In this document: positions 12,268 to 22,374 of the stretch, piece by piece
How positions within the stretch are numbered: the first letter of the stretch is position 1
Layout of the letters: every line of letters begins with the position of its first letter
Assembly: GCA_019055375.1 (NCBI GenBank)
Contig: JAHQIW010006211.1
Coordinates: forward strand, 1-64,000
Length of the DNA: 64,000 nt
From: Parelaphostrongylus tenuis
Lineage: Eukaryota > Nematoda > Chromadorea > Rhabditida > Metastrongylidae
Direction of reading: 5' to 3'
Notes under the pieces: generated by a model
Told to the model about the DNA's origin: nothing
The model's input: only the letters and a program-made list of their open reading frames with translations
The model's database searches: none
Made by a program: the position numbers and the translations under genes

Positions 12268-13096
12268 CTGAAAATGAGCAAAAAGTGCACAAAGAAACGG
12301 TGGAATTTAGGATTACGTGTGATGTCAGTATCTCTTGATGTCAGCAGTAACAATTGATCAAAACATACAGCAATTTGACTTCCATTTCCGTATAAATATT
12401 ACAAAAATCATTGTCTAAAACGAGTGATATTTCATCTGCTTATTCACTGCCAAGTCACTTTTGACATTAATCTGCGATTCGAAACTTATTTATGAGAATG
12501 CTAAGATATGCGCAAAACTCGTAAGCCCATGTGAACTTCGAATCTGCGATTATCCTTGCAGGGGGCTCACGCGATGTCCACTGCACCGCAAAAGACCTTC
12601 GTTTTTGTACTTCTAAAGACTCTTGTTTTGCACTGTCAAAGGTTTTCATGCTCAATAAATTTTATAAAAATAGCAGTAGGTGATTTCAATGCACTGAATA
12701 CGACAAACATCGTTCCGCCTGAACCGCGTTAATTCTCATTTAGTTAACTTGTGGATAGCGACTGTGGTAGAAGGTGAAAAAGGGAACAGACAGGGAAAAT
12801 ATCTAAATTTACAAGTGATTCAGCATTCATTTGTTGCACTATTATATAGGCACATTTGTCTCAGCTATATGTAAAATCTAGAATGTTCTCAATGAATCAT
12901 CGGACAATAGCCATGAATTCTATCTATCGGTGATGCAATATCTTCAAACGCGATTTGTCAGTTGTTTAGAGGAGATACGTTCGTTCTACTGGTATTTCTT
13001 TGAGATGGTGTTGTCCATGACGAAACAACAAACACGCCCCTTCCTTAATCGCGACCAGTCTCATCTTCGGGGGTGCGCTCGTTTATCCTGAATCGG
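12268..13096. other. Divergent intergenic region
   Basis: This lies between the two head-to-head small genes. A 62-codon minus-strand frame at 12467-12655 has an in-frame CTTTAG acceptor-like site, but I could not join it in phase to the downstream exons, so it is not called. The unplaced first exon of the minus-strand gene should be here. Confidence 0.45.
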
Positions 13097-13104
13097 TATA
13101 TATA
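13097..13104 (+). promoter_or_regulatory. TATA box of the ground-like gene
   Basis: TATATATA lies 53 bp before the start codon at 13157. The flanking sequence GGTATATATACTACATACTG is a good core-promoter context. The position would give a leader of roughly 25-30 nt. Confidence 0.5.
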
Positions 13105-13156
13105 CTACATACTGGAAGCGCGATAAAGCTAATCATCCCTATCCAAGTTTATCAAC

Positions 13157-14759
13157 ATGGTGAGCACAACTATTGGCTTTTGATAATCTGCTTATTAATA
13201 CTATTCCTATGAAAAACTATTTCTTTACTCAGTGCTTCTTTTGTGAGAAATTTTTTTCTTAGAAATAGTCAACCTCTAAAACAGTCACTGTTACCCTTCT
13301 TCATTATAAGAGTTTGTATTTTACAGAAAGGCGTTTTGCTGTTAACATTGGCCGCAGGATCGGCGGCACTTCTCTTCTCTGGTGGAGGTGGCGGTGGAGG
13401 ATGTGGTGCCGTATGTAAATCGAGAAAATACATTGCCTAACTTAAAAAAGCCTTTTCGTATGCAAATGAATCTTGTAATTTAGGACACTTCATGCTTTCC
13501 AACTCCACCGACACTAGGATGTCAAAGAATGTGCTTTTCATTCCCGTCACTTTCGGTACGTACAAATAATTTCTGCTATTAATTCTATATATGGCAAGAA
13601 GAATGCTTTGATGGACGGAATTATTAGTGCACACCTATAGTTCTGGCTCTTGATCCGTTGACAGCAGTGCACAGACCTCAAAAATTCTCTGCCTCATATA
13701 ATAACCTAGAGCCCAAATCTCTTAAGTAGATTACTGAGATAAAACGGCTCTAGACTATTCATTCAACCAATCAATCCAAAATAAGTGTCTTCAGATTCCA
13801 TGTCCATGTGGTGGTAAACGTAAGAAAAGAGCAGTAGATGGTGACGAAAATTGCACTGATCCAGAGCTTCGAAAACTTATCCTCGCTGTAAGGTTCCTCA
13901 TAGACATATAATTGAACAGGAGAAACTGAAATCTTTTTTCAAGCTCCTGCTAAGAAAAATAATTGTCATATTGACTTTTGTAAATGGAATTTACAGAGTG
14001 TGCGTAAGGACTTGAAACGAATCGCGTAACAATATTATTGCTGTCTTGAAGGAAAAACATGGTGCAGACACACAGTGAGTGCCCCTGTACATATTGCATA
14101 TGTCAAATATGAAAAATATAAGAGACCGCCACTTACTAGTTTGATGGTGCAAAATATACACTTTGATGACCTTGATGACGAGCGTTAAGTCACGAAACAT
14201 GATTCTAAACCAACTCAAAACAAAAAAATATCCACTTCAAATTGCTTGCCGATGGACTAACATGAGTCATCCAAATTCAATTTTTAGGTGCAGCCTAATC
14301 ATAAAAAACACACAGCAATACTAACACCTCTATAAAGACTTATTACATTTATTACGCAGGGTGAAAAATCGCTATAATTTTACAATCAGAACGATATAAT
14401 AGCATCAAGCGGTGGTATAAAATGTGGTGATAATATCACGGCCATCGTGAAAGTGAGCGCAGTAGTGAATCCCTTAAAATTTATCAATATGTGTTTGTTT
14501 AATGCAAGAACCAAAAAAATGACATTCAAAGACGTGAGTATTACATGTTGACCAATATGACTGATTATATTGAGATGCGGAAAGTTGTTAATATTGCAGG
14601 TATTCGGTATCTTGCGTGAAAGGTGAAGTGGTGTTTCGATCAACAACGGACGAATTTTGCTTCGGATGGAACGCCACAGTTGACATGTCTTGTGGCATTG
14701 TAGTCATACTAATAATATTGTTGAGAACGCGCATATTTCACAACGGTCTAGAGTTCTAG
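13157..14759 (+). CDS. Ground-like (grl) domain secreted protein, with an apparent 1-nt frameshift
   Basis: Five plus-strand exons: 13157-13159 (just the ATG, donor GTGAGC), 13327-13410, 13795-13887, 13997-14074 and 14600-14759 (stop TAG). The second exon encodes a signal peptide (KGVLLLTLAAGSAALLFS) followed by a seven-glycine run and CGA. The third gives CPCGGKRKKR, a furin-like basic site, and then opens the ground-like domain (ENCTDPELRKLIL). The last supplies YSVSC...TTDEFC, matching the family's C-terminal cysteines. Ground-like proteins are hedgehog-related nematode extracellular proteins, often linked to cuticle. The fourth exon is 78 nt, whereas the flanking phases need a length of 3n+2 (77 or 80). 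Read straight it stops after RIA. An extra base in TTGAAACG would explain this, so the gene is either a recent pseudogene or carries a sequencing error. Its TATA box is at 13097. Confidence 0.75.
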
Positions 14760-15547
14760 TAATTTGCGCTCAAGAACTCATTGCTCAAACTCCTCTCTGA
14801 TTAATATGTACCAGCATTCATAAACGAGTTTGCTGCTTATCATTCTGTAATCTATTATCGCTCCATGTTTTGCAATGTATTATTTCTCAATGGTTTCTGA
14901 GCTAGAATATAAAAAGTAAATATCTTGTTCTGCAAGAAAATATGCAAAATCTCAGTCGGAAAACAGGCCACGCGAATGAACAGGAAGAACAGAACGACGA
15001 GACAGGGGAATACAGAGAAAAGAGGACACCTACCGTAACGAGCTCCATATACATATATAAAAATAAATTAATAAATAAATTATATATATATAAAGTGCGT
15101 CAAAATGCACACAGGAAAAGCAAGAAAACAAAAAATTCTTTCCTATATTCAAAACCCTTTCTTCTGAACCACTTATTTGCGAGATAATGATCGAACTGGT
15201 TATAAGAGACGAGCTGTAGCTTCTGTGGGCAGTCCGCTGCTTAAATCCACCTGCACGTAGACAATTATATGATCACTAGAGGTTCCCTCTCTGGCTTATA
15301 AGGAGTTTCATCTGGAAGCAGATGAATAAAACGGAAAAGTTTTGAAAGAATGTGAAACACATTAATACAGATTTACAAAAATCAATACTACTGGTAGAAT
15401 CTTTCACTAAATGAAAATACGTAAAGGCTCACTGAGCTCATCGCAACTATAGCCCAGAAGAACGCCGAATTCGATATTCTTGAAACAATTGATAACATAA
15501 CATATTATAACATTGAGATGTTGAAGAATGAGTGGTCGTGCAAATGT
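14760..15547. other. Intergenic, AT-rich; no gene seen
   Basis: It holds a short TA-rich tract at about 15045-15095. No splice-linked coding frames or transposon motifs were seen. Confidence 0.5.
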
Positions 15548-15619
15548 GCCTCAGTGCTGCAGTGGTAGAGCACGCGTCCCTGAATAGGATGAAACGTGGG
15601 TTCGATTCCCGCCTGAGGC
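15548..15619 (+). repeat. tRNA-like element with near-cloverleaf structure (GAA anticodon position)
   Basis: GCCTCAG at the start pairs perfectly with CTGAGGC at the end (7 bp). D arm: TGCT/AGCA. Anticodon arm: CGTCC/GGATG around CTGAATA, which puts GAA (Phe) at the anticodon. T arm: GTGGG/CCCGC around TTCGATT. The two linker bases expected between acceptor and D stems are missing, and related degraded copies occur at 21085, 21262, 22068 and 28187. I therefore prefer a young tRNA-derived SINE or tRNA pseudogene. A functional tRNA cannot be excluded from sequence alone. Confidence 0.6.
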
Positions 15620-15966
15620 CGTGTTTCTGCTCACCACTCAATTCTCTTCAAATGTATAGAAAACATCATAACAATGCGAAATGCATTGAAAAATACTATT
15701 AATGTCGAGTAATCTTGAAACCATTGAGGAACATGGATAATACGAGCTCCTGAGTCAATGTGTGTGTTTACGCATTGGTTGGTGGTATTCTACATTACAC
15801 AAGCGCTTTTTGCTTACTCCAGCCCTGGCTTACCAGTCCTTTTATTTCTTCAGTTTATACAGTGGTACCAAACTTGTCTGGGGGCATAGCAATACCAACT
15901 CAATAAAATTAAGTCACCGCAAAAACTACATTGGCCAAGCATTCATTTAGTCACCTTTAAGGATAA

Positions 15967-18900
15967 CCACGGACCTCCCTCTTTGAGGGAAACCCGCTTG
16001 GTTAGTCGCGAGGGCACGTCGCGCGTCCCCACGTGGTGGATAGGGACACTAAACGCGAACCAAAGCGACCGTCTCAGAGACGCAGGTGAATCCAAAGGAC
16101 GAGCTCCCTGCTTCTGCAGCGCTGATTTGACAAAACTCTATTTCTACGAATTAAGACGGCAAAAGTCTGCAATCAAGCTTCAAAAAAGTACATGGGAGGC
16201 GGTTAGGTGTCGCCCCAAGAAATAAGCTCTTTTCGCTCCTCCGAGAGAGACTGGAAAGCTACTCGTAAATTCTCAGCCGAACGTTTAGAGCCTAGCAAGC
16301 TACACGTTGAGTATGAATGCTAAAAACAGCATAAATATGGGCATCATTCTCCTGACAGCGAAAGAGTCCTGGTACGGCCAGCGCCGGTTAGGACGAGTAC
16401 TGAGAGGCTTTAAAGATCTCAGAACCAAGCTAGGCTACCAAAATCGAAAGGTACCGAAATGACGGTCCGTACATATAATGCACAAACACTCACTCACGAA
16501 TCCGCTGTAGAAGATCTATTGATTCAAGGAAGAAGATTGAGGTACGACATCAATGGCCTGACTGAGATGAGAAAACGTCAGCCTTTTCACGTGTTTATGA
16601 CACCGGAGAAGAACTGTTTCTTGGAACATGTGAATGCAGAGGTGTCGGCGGCGCTGGCGTTTTCGACAAATCGCACTTCACTGTGAACGTCGATTCATTT
16701 GATCAACAAACAAACCCTATTAGGCGATCACGGCTGAAACGATGTGATTCAATGCCGGCTTTGACTATCTTCGTTGCCTAGCACGAACATCAAACTATGA
16801 CGAGAGCGATGTCGAAACGTTCTATATGGACCTCGAAAGATTCTTCAGAGTAGACATATCTTTATCAAGGTCATTGTTGGAAATTTTAACTCGAAAATTG
16901 GGCCTAAAAAACTTCTTAAGAACGTCACATTGGGAATCACGGACTAAAATGAAATGAACAGGGTGAGAGGCTATTTGAGTTCATCATGACGACCCAGACC
17001 ATCCATGGTAGCTCACAATTCCAAATCCTCACTTTCAACGGTGGAAGTGGAAGTCGCAATAGAGAGCACTATAACGAATAGACCATATCCTAGTTACGCG
17101 AAGGTTTTGCCTGAACGATATCGCTGTTGTTCTTAAGTTCTACACGGGATCAGACCAACGGCTCCTTCGCGTAACGTTCTGTTTTTCGCGGAAAGAAGAG
17201 AAAGCCGCCAAATTCAAAAACATAGTCACAGAACTACCATAAACTGGGATGTATTCAAATCATTAATCGGCTTTTGGGAAGATAACGTCGTTGACAACAT
17301 CGACGAAGAATATGATCGGCTCGTTGAATATCTCCACGTCAGCGCCATAAAAGCCGAGAGTCCTAAAGTAACAGAGACGCTTGGTTTCACAAACACTTGA
17401 GCTGATACGTCAAAGTGGAATTGCACGAGCTACAGGAATCGAAACCTTGCGCCCTAACTTGCAACGCTGCAGAGAAGCGATGAAAGAGGACGTCATACAG
17501 AGACGAGCAGCAATCAAGGCAGAAGTCGCAGAAGATGGGAAAAGCATTTGAAAGTTCAGCGAAGCTTCGCCAACTACAAGAACAAGATGATAGCAGTCCG
17601 ACGTCCTCACGGGACACTTGCACCTCCCACAAGAGCCATGGAGAAAATCATCCATCACTATTACTCAGATCTCTTCGTTAGTCATGTCATCTTACCGTCG
17701 TATAGATTGAAAGAAGATGATCTGTCGATCCACCGGTCCTTTCTTCCAAAAGTCAACATGTTATATCGTCGGTGGAGAGTAGAAAAACACCTTGTCTAGA
17801 GAGGATCAAACCAGAACACCTGGAAGACCTACCGCCATTTCTCATCAACATTCTGGCTCGGCTTTTCACTCGCTACCTATTAGAATGCAAGGTCCCCATT
17901 CAGTGGAAAACCAGCAAGACCGTATTGTTGTTCAAGAACGGAGACCTCCAGGACGTAGGCAATTATCGCCCAATCTGCTGCTGATCGTGGTCTACAAACA
18001 CTCCACTCAAGTCATCCTTAAACAGGATTGATAGAACATTGGACGAAGGACTGCCATGCGAACAAGCAGAGTTTCGAAGAGGATTTAGTACCATAGATCA
18101 CATCCACACGATATCAAGACTCACTAAAGTATCACGAGAATACAAAATACCGCTCTGTCTCACTTTCATCGATCTGAAGAAACCCTTTGATTCAGTAGAA
18201 ACAAAAGCAGTTATAGAGGCTCCAGATAACCAGGGAGTTCCCACTCGGTACATAATAATTCTTCGTGAGCTATATGAAGATAGATTTCACGACTAAAATA
18301 TCGCCAATCTACAACAATTTTACCATCGAAATATGAAGAGGTGTTCACAATGCCATACGATTTCGCCAAAATTATTCACTGCCACCCTCCAAGACGTCAT
18401 GCGAACATTAGAAAGGAAGATATGGGAGTGAAAATTGACGGTCGACAATCAAATGTGGAAAGACTGGCGTTTTGAGTGCCACATCCATGCTCAACAAATC
18501 GACCATCTCCGATTGCTCCAATGACGTATGTCAAGGTCATAAAATAAACATGAAAACAACCTAGCTCCTGAGATGAGCAGAAGGAAACTAGCGACTTGGG
18601 GAACGTTTAAGAACATCGAGGATGTAGTGAAGAGGGACATGCGATTCGGTGTCCGCCTTTCGACTCGACGATTACCCCTGCCCTAACGCCTGCAGCAGAA
18701 ACCTGCTCGCTAGGTATGCAGGATAAAAGATCACTCGGCGTTACTGAACGCGCAGTTGAAAGATCGATGCTAGAACAATCCTATATCGCGCTAGTGAGAG
18801 AAAGGATTCGAGTTCCGAACTATATCAGCGATCGAAGATCAAAGACGCCTTTGAGTACGCCAGGATATCGAAAATAAGGTGGGCCGGACACGTGAAGCGC

Positions 18901-19125
18901 TCCAACATCAAGATGGACGAGGGTCGTTACCAACTGGATTCCGATATCAACGCTCTACAGGAAGGCCTGATGGTCCGATTTTTTACAAAAAGGCGAGAAG
19001 AAAGATATGATGCTCAACAAACTCCTAATGTGAGAAGGACCCATGGGCCACTCTTGAACGCGATAGGGAAAAATGGAAGTGTTTGTGGTGCCCGCGCGAG
19101 TCTGTCAACGATCAACGGGACTACA
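15967..19125 (+). mobile_element. RTE-type non-LTR retrotransposon, copy B, broken
   Basis: It starts with CCACGGACC exactly as copy A does, then a leader of about 490 bp, then an endonuclease and reverse transcriptase region in scattered frames. The protein begins near MTVRTYN (16459). The endonuclease continues through LFLEHVN (16615-16632) and later fragments. Reverse transcriptase pieces include NILARLFTRYLLECKVPIQW (about 17845-17904), RGFSTIDHIHTISRLTK (about 18079) and TFIDLKKPFDSV (about 18165). Frameshifts and stops interrupt it many times, so it is dead. The C-terminal region runs to about 19125, giving 3.16 kb. It faces copy A head-to-head, with the two small genes between them. 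Confidence 0.85.
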
Positions 19126-20030
19126 GGAGGCAGACAAATTCTCGCTGCTTATTTACCGAGTGAAATTCTGAAGTATCATTAAGAGTTATACACAATGTGC
19201 TATTAACAAAAGAAGTAGCATTTTTCAAACTTTTACTTACTACTTATGTTTCTAATGGTTCTGGATTGTACTTCTAATAGTTCGGGATTACATGGTGCAA
19301 TCAATCAATGAGCGTGGTAGTTGAGAGCCGTTCTTTGTTTATTTGTCTGATGTGGACTGCGCGCCGTACTGCCTGAGATTTTAAAGCTCCTATATGATTA
19401 CTTATATGGCAATGCAATTAGAACTGACGAATTGGCCTCAAAGCTCCATTTATTATGGAATGATTAATTCAAGAAGCTGTTGAAGATTCAAAAATCTTGC
19501 CAGAGGAAAACCTTCATAACTCATACAAAAATAGAATAATATTAAGTTCTTTGATGTCAAACGGCGACAAGTAGGAAGCCAATCAATTTCGCTGCACGAA
19601 AGCTTCACATTAGAGTTTTCTAAATCATTTGAGAGTTTAAATCTCTGACGAAAGCCTTGAATAGCCATTTTTTGAAAAAAGTGATCACGAGCTCTTAGCA
19701 AATGGAAAACATTTGTGTTTCACACGCGTTCGATTCTTGCAGGACAGAGCTCTTCTTCAAACTATTAGTGATGTGATCTCCAGATAGCGCAAAATTCAAC
19801 AATTCCAGGGGTGTATTTGTTTTCTGAAAAAAACCGTTTCTCTGCAATGCAGTAGAGTAATGGATTTCCATTTGTCAGCGTCTAACACAAAAAGAACAGA
19901 ATAATTTATTTGAATTATCCAACATGAATACTTTATAATGCTTACTTTTACTTTACAATACTTAATATACTTCTTAAATTAGCTGGCGCACACAACATCT
20001 GGCCGGCTTGCGTAGCTCAAATCTTTGAGT
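19126..20030. other. Intergenic; no gene seen
   Basis: AT-rich sequence. An 82-codon minus-strand frame at 19453-19701 has no recognisable motif or splice support. I see nothing else. Confidence 0.45.
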
Positions 20031-20400
20031 CTATCCCATCTTTGTAACCCAGAGGTCTATACATCTATAGCGAAACACGGATGAGCCTGTTATATTCTGA
20101 GAAAAACAGGCGACAGATGGACGAAAAGAACTGTTTTGTGAACTCCACGACAATGTACGCATCCTAGAGCACGACCACCTACACGTTGGGCGAACGTGTT
20201 CGGTAAAAGAATTAAGGAGCTGTACTTGCAGCTGCCGACGATTTCAGATCACGGTATGACACTCGCAGCAGCCTCCATGCTCAAATTAGACTACCGTCAT
20301 GGACGACTGTCGCGCAGCAAAGGGACGAGTGCAATATGTGCTGGGGTCCGCACAACTGGTGAAGACGGACCGTCCACTCCAAGTGTCCTAGTAGTATAGA
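20031..20400 (+). mobile_element. 3' fragment of a second RTE-like retrotransposon
   Basis: From about 20160 the plus strand reads ARPPTRWANVFGKRIKEL and continues in frame to a stop at 20397-20399. RPxTRWxDxF is the conserved C-terminal motif of RTE-type polyproteins; the clean copy at 22381-23841 has GRPLTRWSDFF. The rest differs from copies A-C, so this is a separate subfamily. Confidence 0.55.
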
Positions 20401-20649
20401 TACTTTAGATTATTGAGTTAACGCGAGGTTATCATTAAAAAATATTCCGCTAATCTTTCGGCGCCTTCGGCTTCTTCACAACAGCAGTGATTCCAGTCAA
20501 TCTTCCATAGGTTGTCATCCACGTGATGTAAGTCCTCGTAGTCACACCGAGGAGTATAGTCTGAAGTAAGGAACGGCTCGAATAAATAACCTCTCTGGGC
20601 GTGCCTTTTTACACAGCACGGTTGCTAGTCGTTAACCATTAAATTCGAT

Positions 20650-20664
20650 TAATTTTCATGGAAA

Positions 20665-20708
<44 letters not shown>

Positions 20709-20719
20709 CCTCCATGAAA

Positions 20720-20760
<41 letters not shown>
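20650..20760. repeat. AT microsatellite split by an inverted repeat
   Basis: Two (AT)n tracts (about 20669-20706 and 20725-20759) surround CCTCCATGAAAATTAA. The sequence before the first tract is TTAATTTTCATGGAAACG, so TTAATTTTCATGG and CCATGAAAATTAA are perfect 13-base inverted repeats. The region can extrude as a cruciform. Confidence 0.85.
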
Positions 20761-20761
<1 letters not shown>

Positions 20762-21084
20762 CAAGAATTCGTATTATAAGGCTCCGAAAGAGGGATATAT
20801 GACAAAAAGTTAGCTGAATAAGCTTTACAACAACTTCGTGTAACGTTAATGATCCGAAAAATACAAATTTCAAATTTGTTCACACCGATAGATAAGATCA
20901 AAACATGGCTGAGGCTAGCAGAGTCAGGACTTCATTGATGCAGTGAGTAATATATGAGCCCACGGCAGTAATCATGTGTTTGAAGAAACCTATACTTTCA
21001 GTTTTGCTCATGCTTCGGATTCATATGCTTGAATCAAAAAACTAGCAAATTTCTATCTAAACTGAAAAACTTGCGAAATTTTGA

Positions 21085-21152
21085 ACTTAGAAAGAGTTAA
21101 ACCCGAGTTTCACTCATACCAAAGGTATGTGTTAACCACTACGCCACTGAGG
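21085..21152 (-). repeat. tRNA-like module (SINE head)
   Basis: On the minus strand it starts GCCTCAGTGGCGTAGTGG and has a T-arm-like GGGTTTAACTC. The start resembles the copy at 15548. It forms a head-to-head pair with the module at 21262. Confidence 0.6.
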
Positions 21153-21261
21153 CTCCCGTACTGAAATCACTCTTTCTACGAGATAATAATCTGAAGTTGT
21201 TAGCATCCGTTTGTTAACGAGTTTGGTCTGCTAAGCACTTATTAGCATGTCGGAAACCTCG

Positions 21262-21330
21262 GCAGTGCGGTGACTAGCCCGCGCTCCTGGTAAGGGTGAA
21301 GCTCAGGTTAAATCTTGCCTGAGGATTAGG
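21262..21330 (+). repeat. tRNA-like module (SINE head)
   Basis: The plus strand reads GGCAGTGCGGTGACTAGCC, CGCTCCTGGTAAGGGTG and CAGGTTAAATCTTGCCTGAGG, which correspond to A box, anticodon arm and T arm plus acceptor 3' strand. It lies head-to-head with the module at 21085, about 110 bp away. Confidence 0.55.
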
Positions 21331-22067
21331 ATTTGCATATGGCTAATTGTTGATAGACATATATTTAGAACATTATGATACCGCTATAGAAAAACAGAGA
21401 AAAACAAAAAAAAATACAGAAAAAGGATTGTCATAGATTGAAACTATCAAATATTTATGCCAAGATAAATGAAAGTTACTTTTTGATATCTTTCGCCATC
21501 ATACTGTATTGATTATAGCGCTTTATTATATCGTTTTCACGCATTCGTCATTATCGAAGCATTCAGGTTCAGGCATGATTTTGACTGCGGTTTGAGAATA
21601 TCTGGCCGACGTCATGATTATGGTTGAATACCGGTAGTACCGATTTTTCCTGAAATCCTAGAATATTTCTGTTGGGGGGTTTACAAGTTTTTGCCCACTG
21701 ATAAATGCCAATCAATGGTGATCACGAGGAACTTCAAGGAAACAAGCATGGTACAACTCATGGAACTTAGAATGAGATGTTTGACTATTCCGTGTGCGAG
21801 ATCAACAAATGACTCGCCCACCACTGGATGGCACCTCTGACAAATGTCCTGGCTGTGTCCAAAGTAGCAGTGTTTGGAAAAGGCAGAAATATCTACAAAG
21901 TGGTGGCGATAAGCACTTGAGAAAACACACAATTCAAGGATGAAATTACCTAGCTGATTTTGTTATTGTAATCTAATGAGTTCATTATTTATACGTTTCG
22001 CAACAGTGGAGCGATGTTATAGACACGTATCTAAAAGTACTGAACGATATGCAACACATTCGACATG

Positions 22068-22135
22068 TGGCGGGAGTTGAACTCGCGCTCCACTCATATT
22101 AGAAGCGCGTACTACCACTACACTGACAATACCAC
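22068..22135 (-). repeat. tRNA-like module (SINE head)
   Basis: Read on the minus strand it has TGTAGTGGTAGTACGCG and a T arm CGAGTTCAACTCCCG, like the modules at 15548 and 28187. The body motif CTCACCCGACCAAACCCGT follows 200 bp away, at about 22330. Confidence 0.6.
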
Positions 22136-22374
22136 TTCTACTACCTTTCTTTCTTCGAGGCATCCCAGCGTAATTTCAGTAATAAATCTTCAGCAGGTCT
22201 GAGTGGTACTCTTAGATAAGTTTTCATGACATTATTCCACAACTAAGATGCAGTAAGAATAAACATTTCATTCAGATTTTACATACCGAATAGCTGTCGG
22301 CATTACTGGGTTAAATGTCAATATGTGCTCACCCGACCAAACCCGTAAAGATTGGTTCCTAACAGATACATTCA

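Larger units (their letters stand above)
20761..22067. other. Intergenic with a pair of opposed tRNA-like modules; no gene seen
   Basis: A minus-strand frame at 21681-21932 (83 codons, containing a CHPVVGESFVDLAHG segment) has no splice support and no family I know. Two tRNA-like modules are listed separately. The rest is AT-rich without structure I can name. Confidence 0.4.

Noticed and set aside
15548..15619. Confident call as a functional tRNA-Phe gene
   Set aside because: Linker bases between acceptor and D stem are missing and decayed relatives abound, pointing to a SINE head.
20656..20901. Frame translating to YIYIYI repeats
   Set aside because: AT microsatellite artefact; the same holds at 24630-25321 and 39129-39389.
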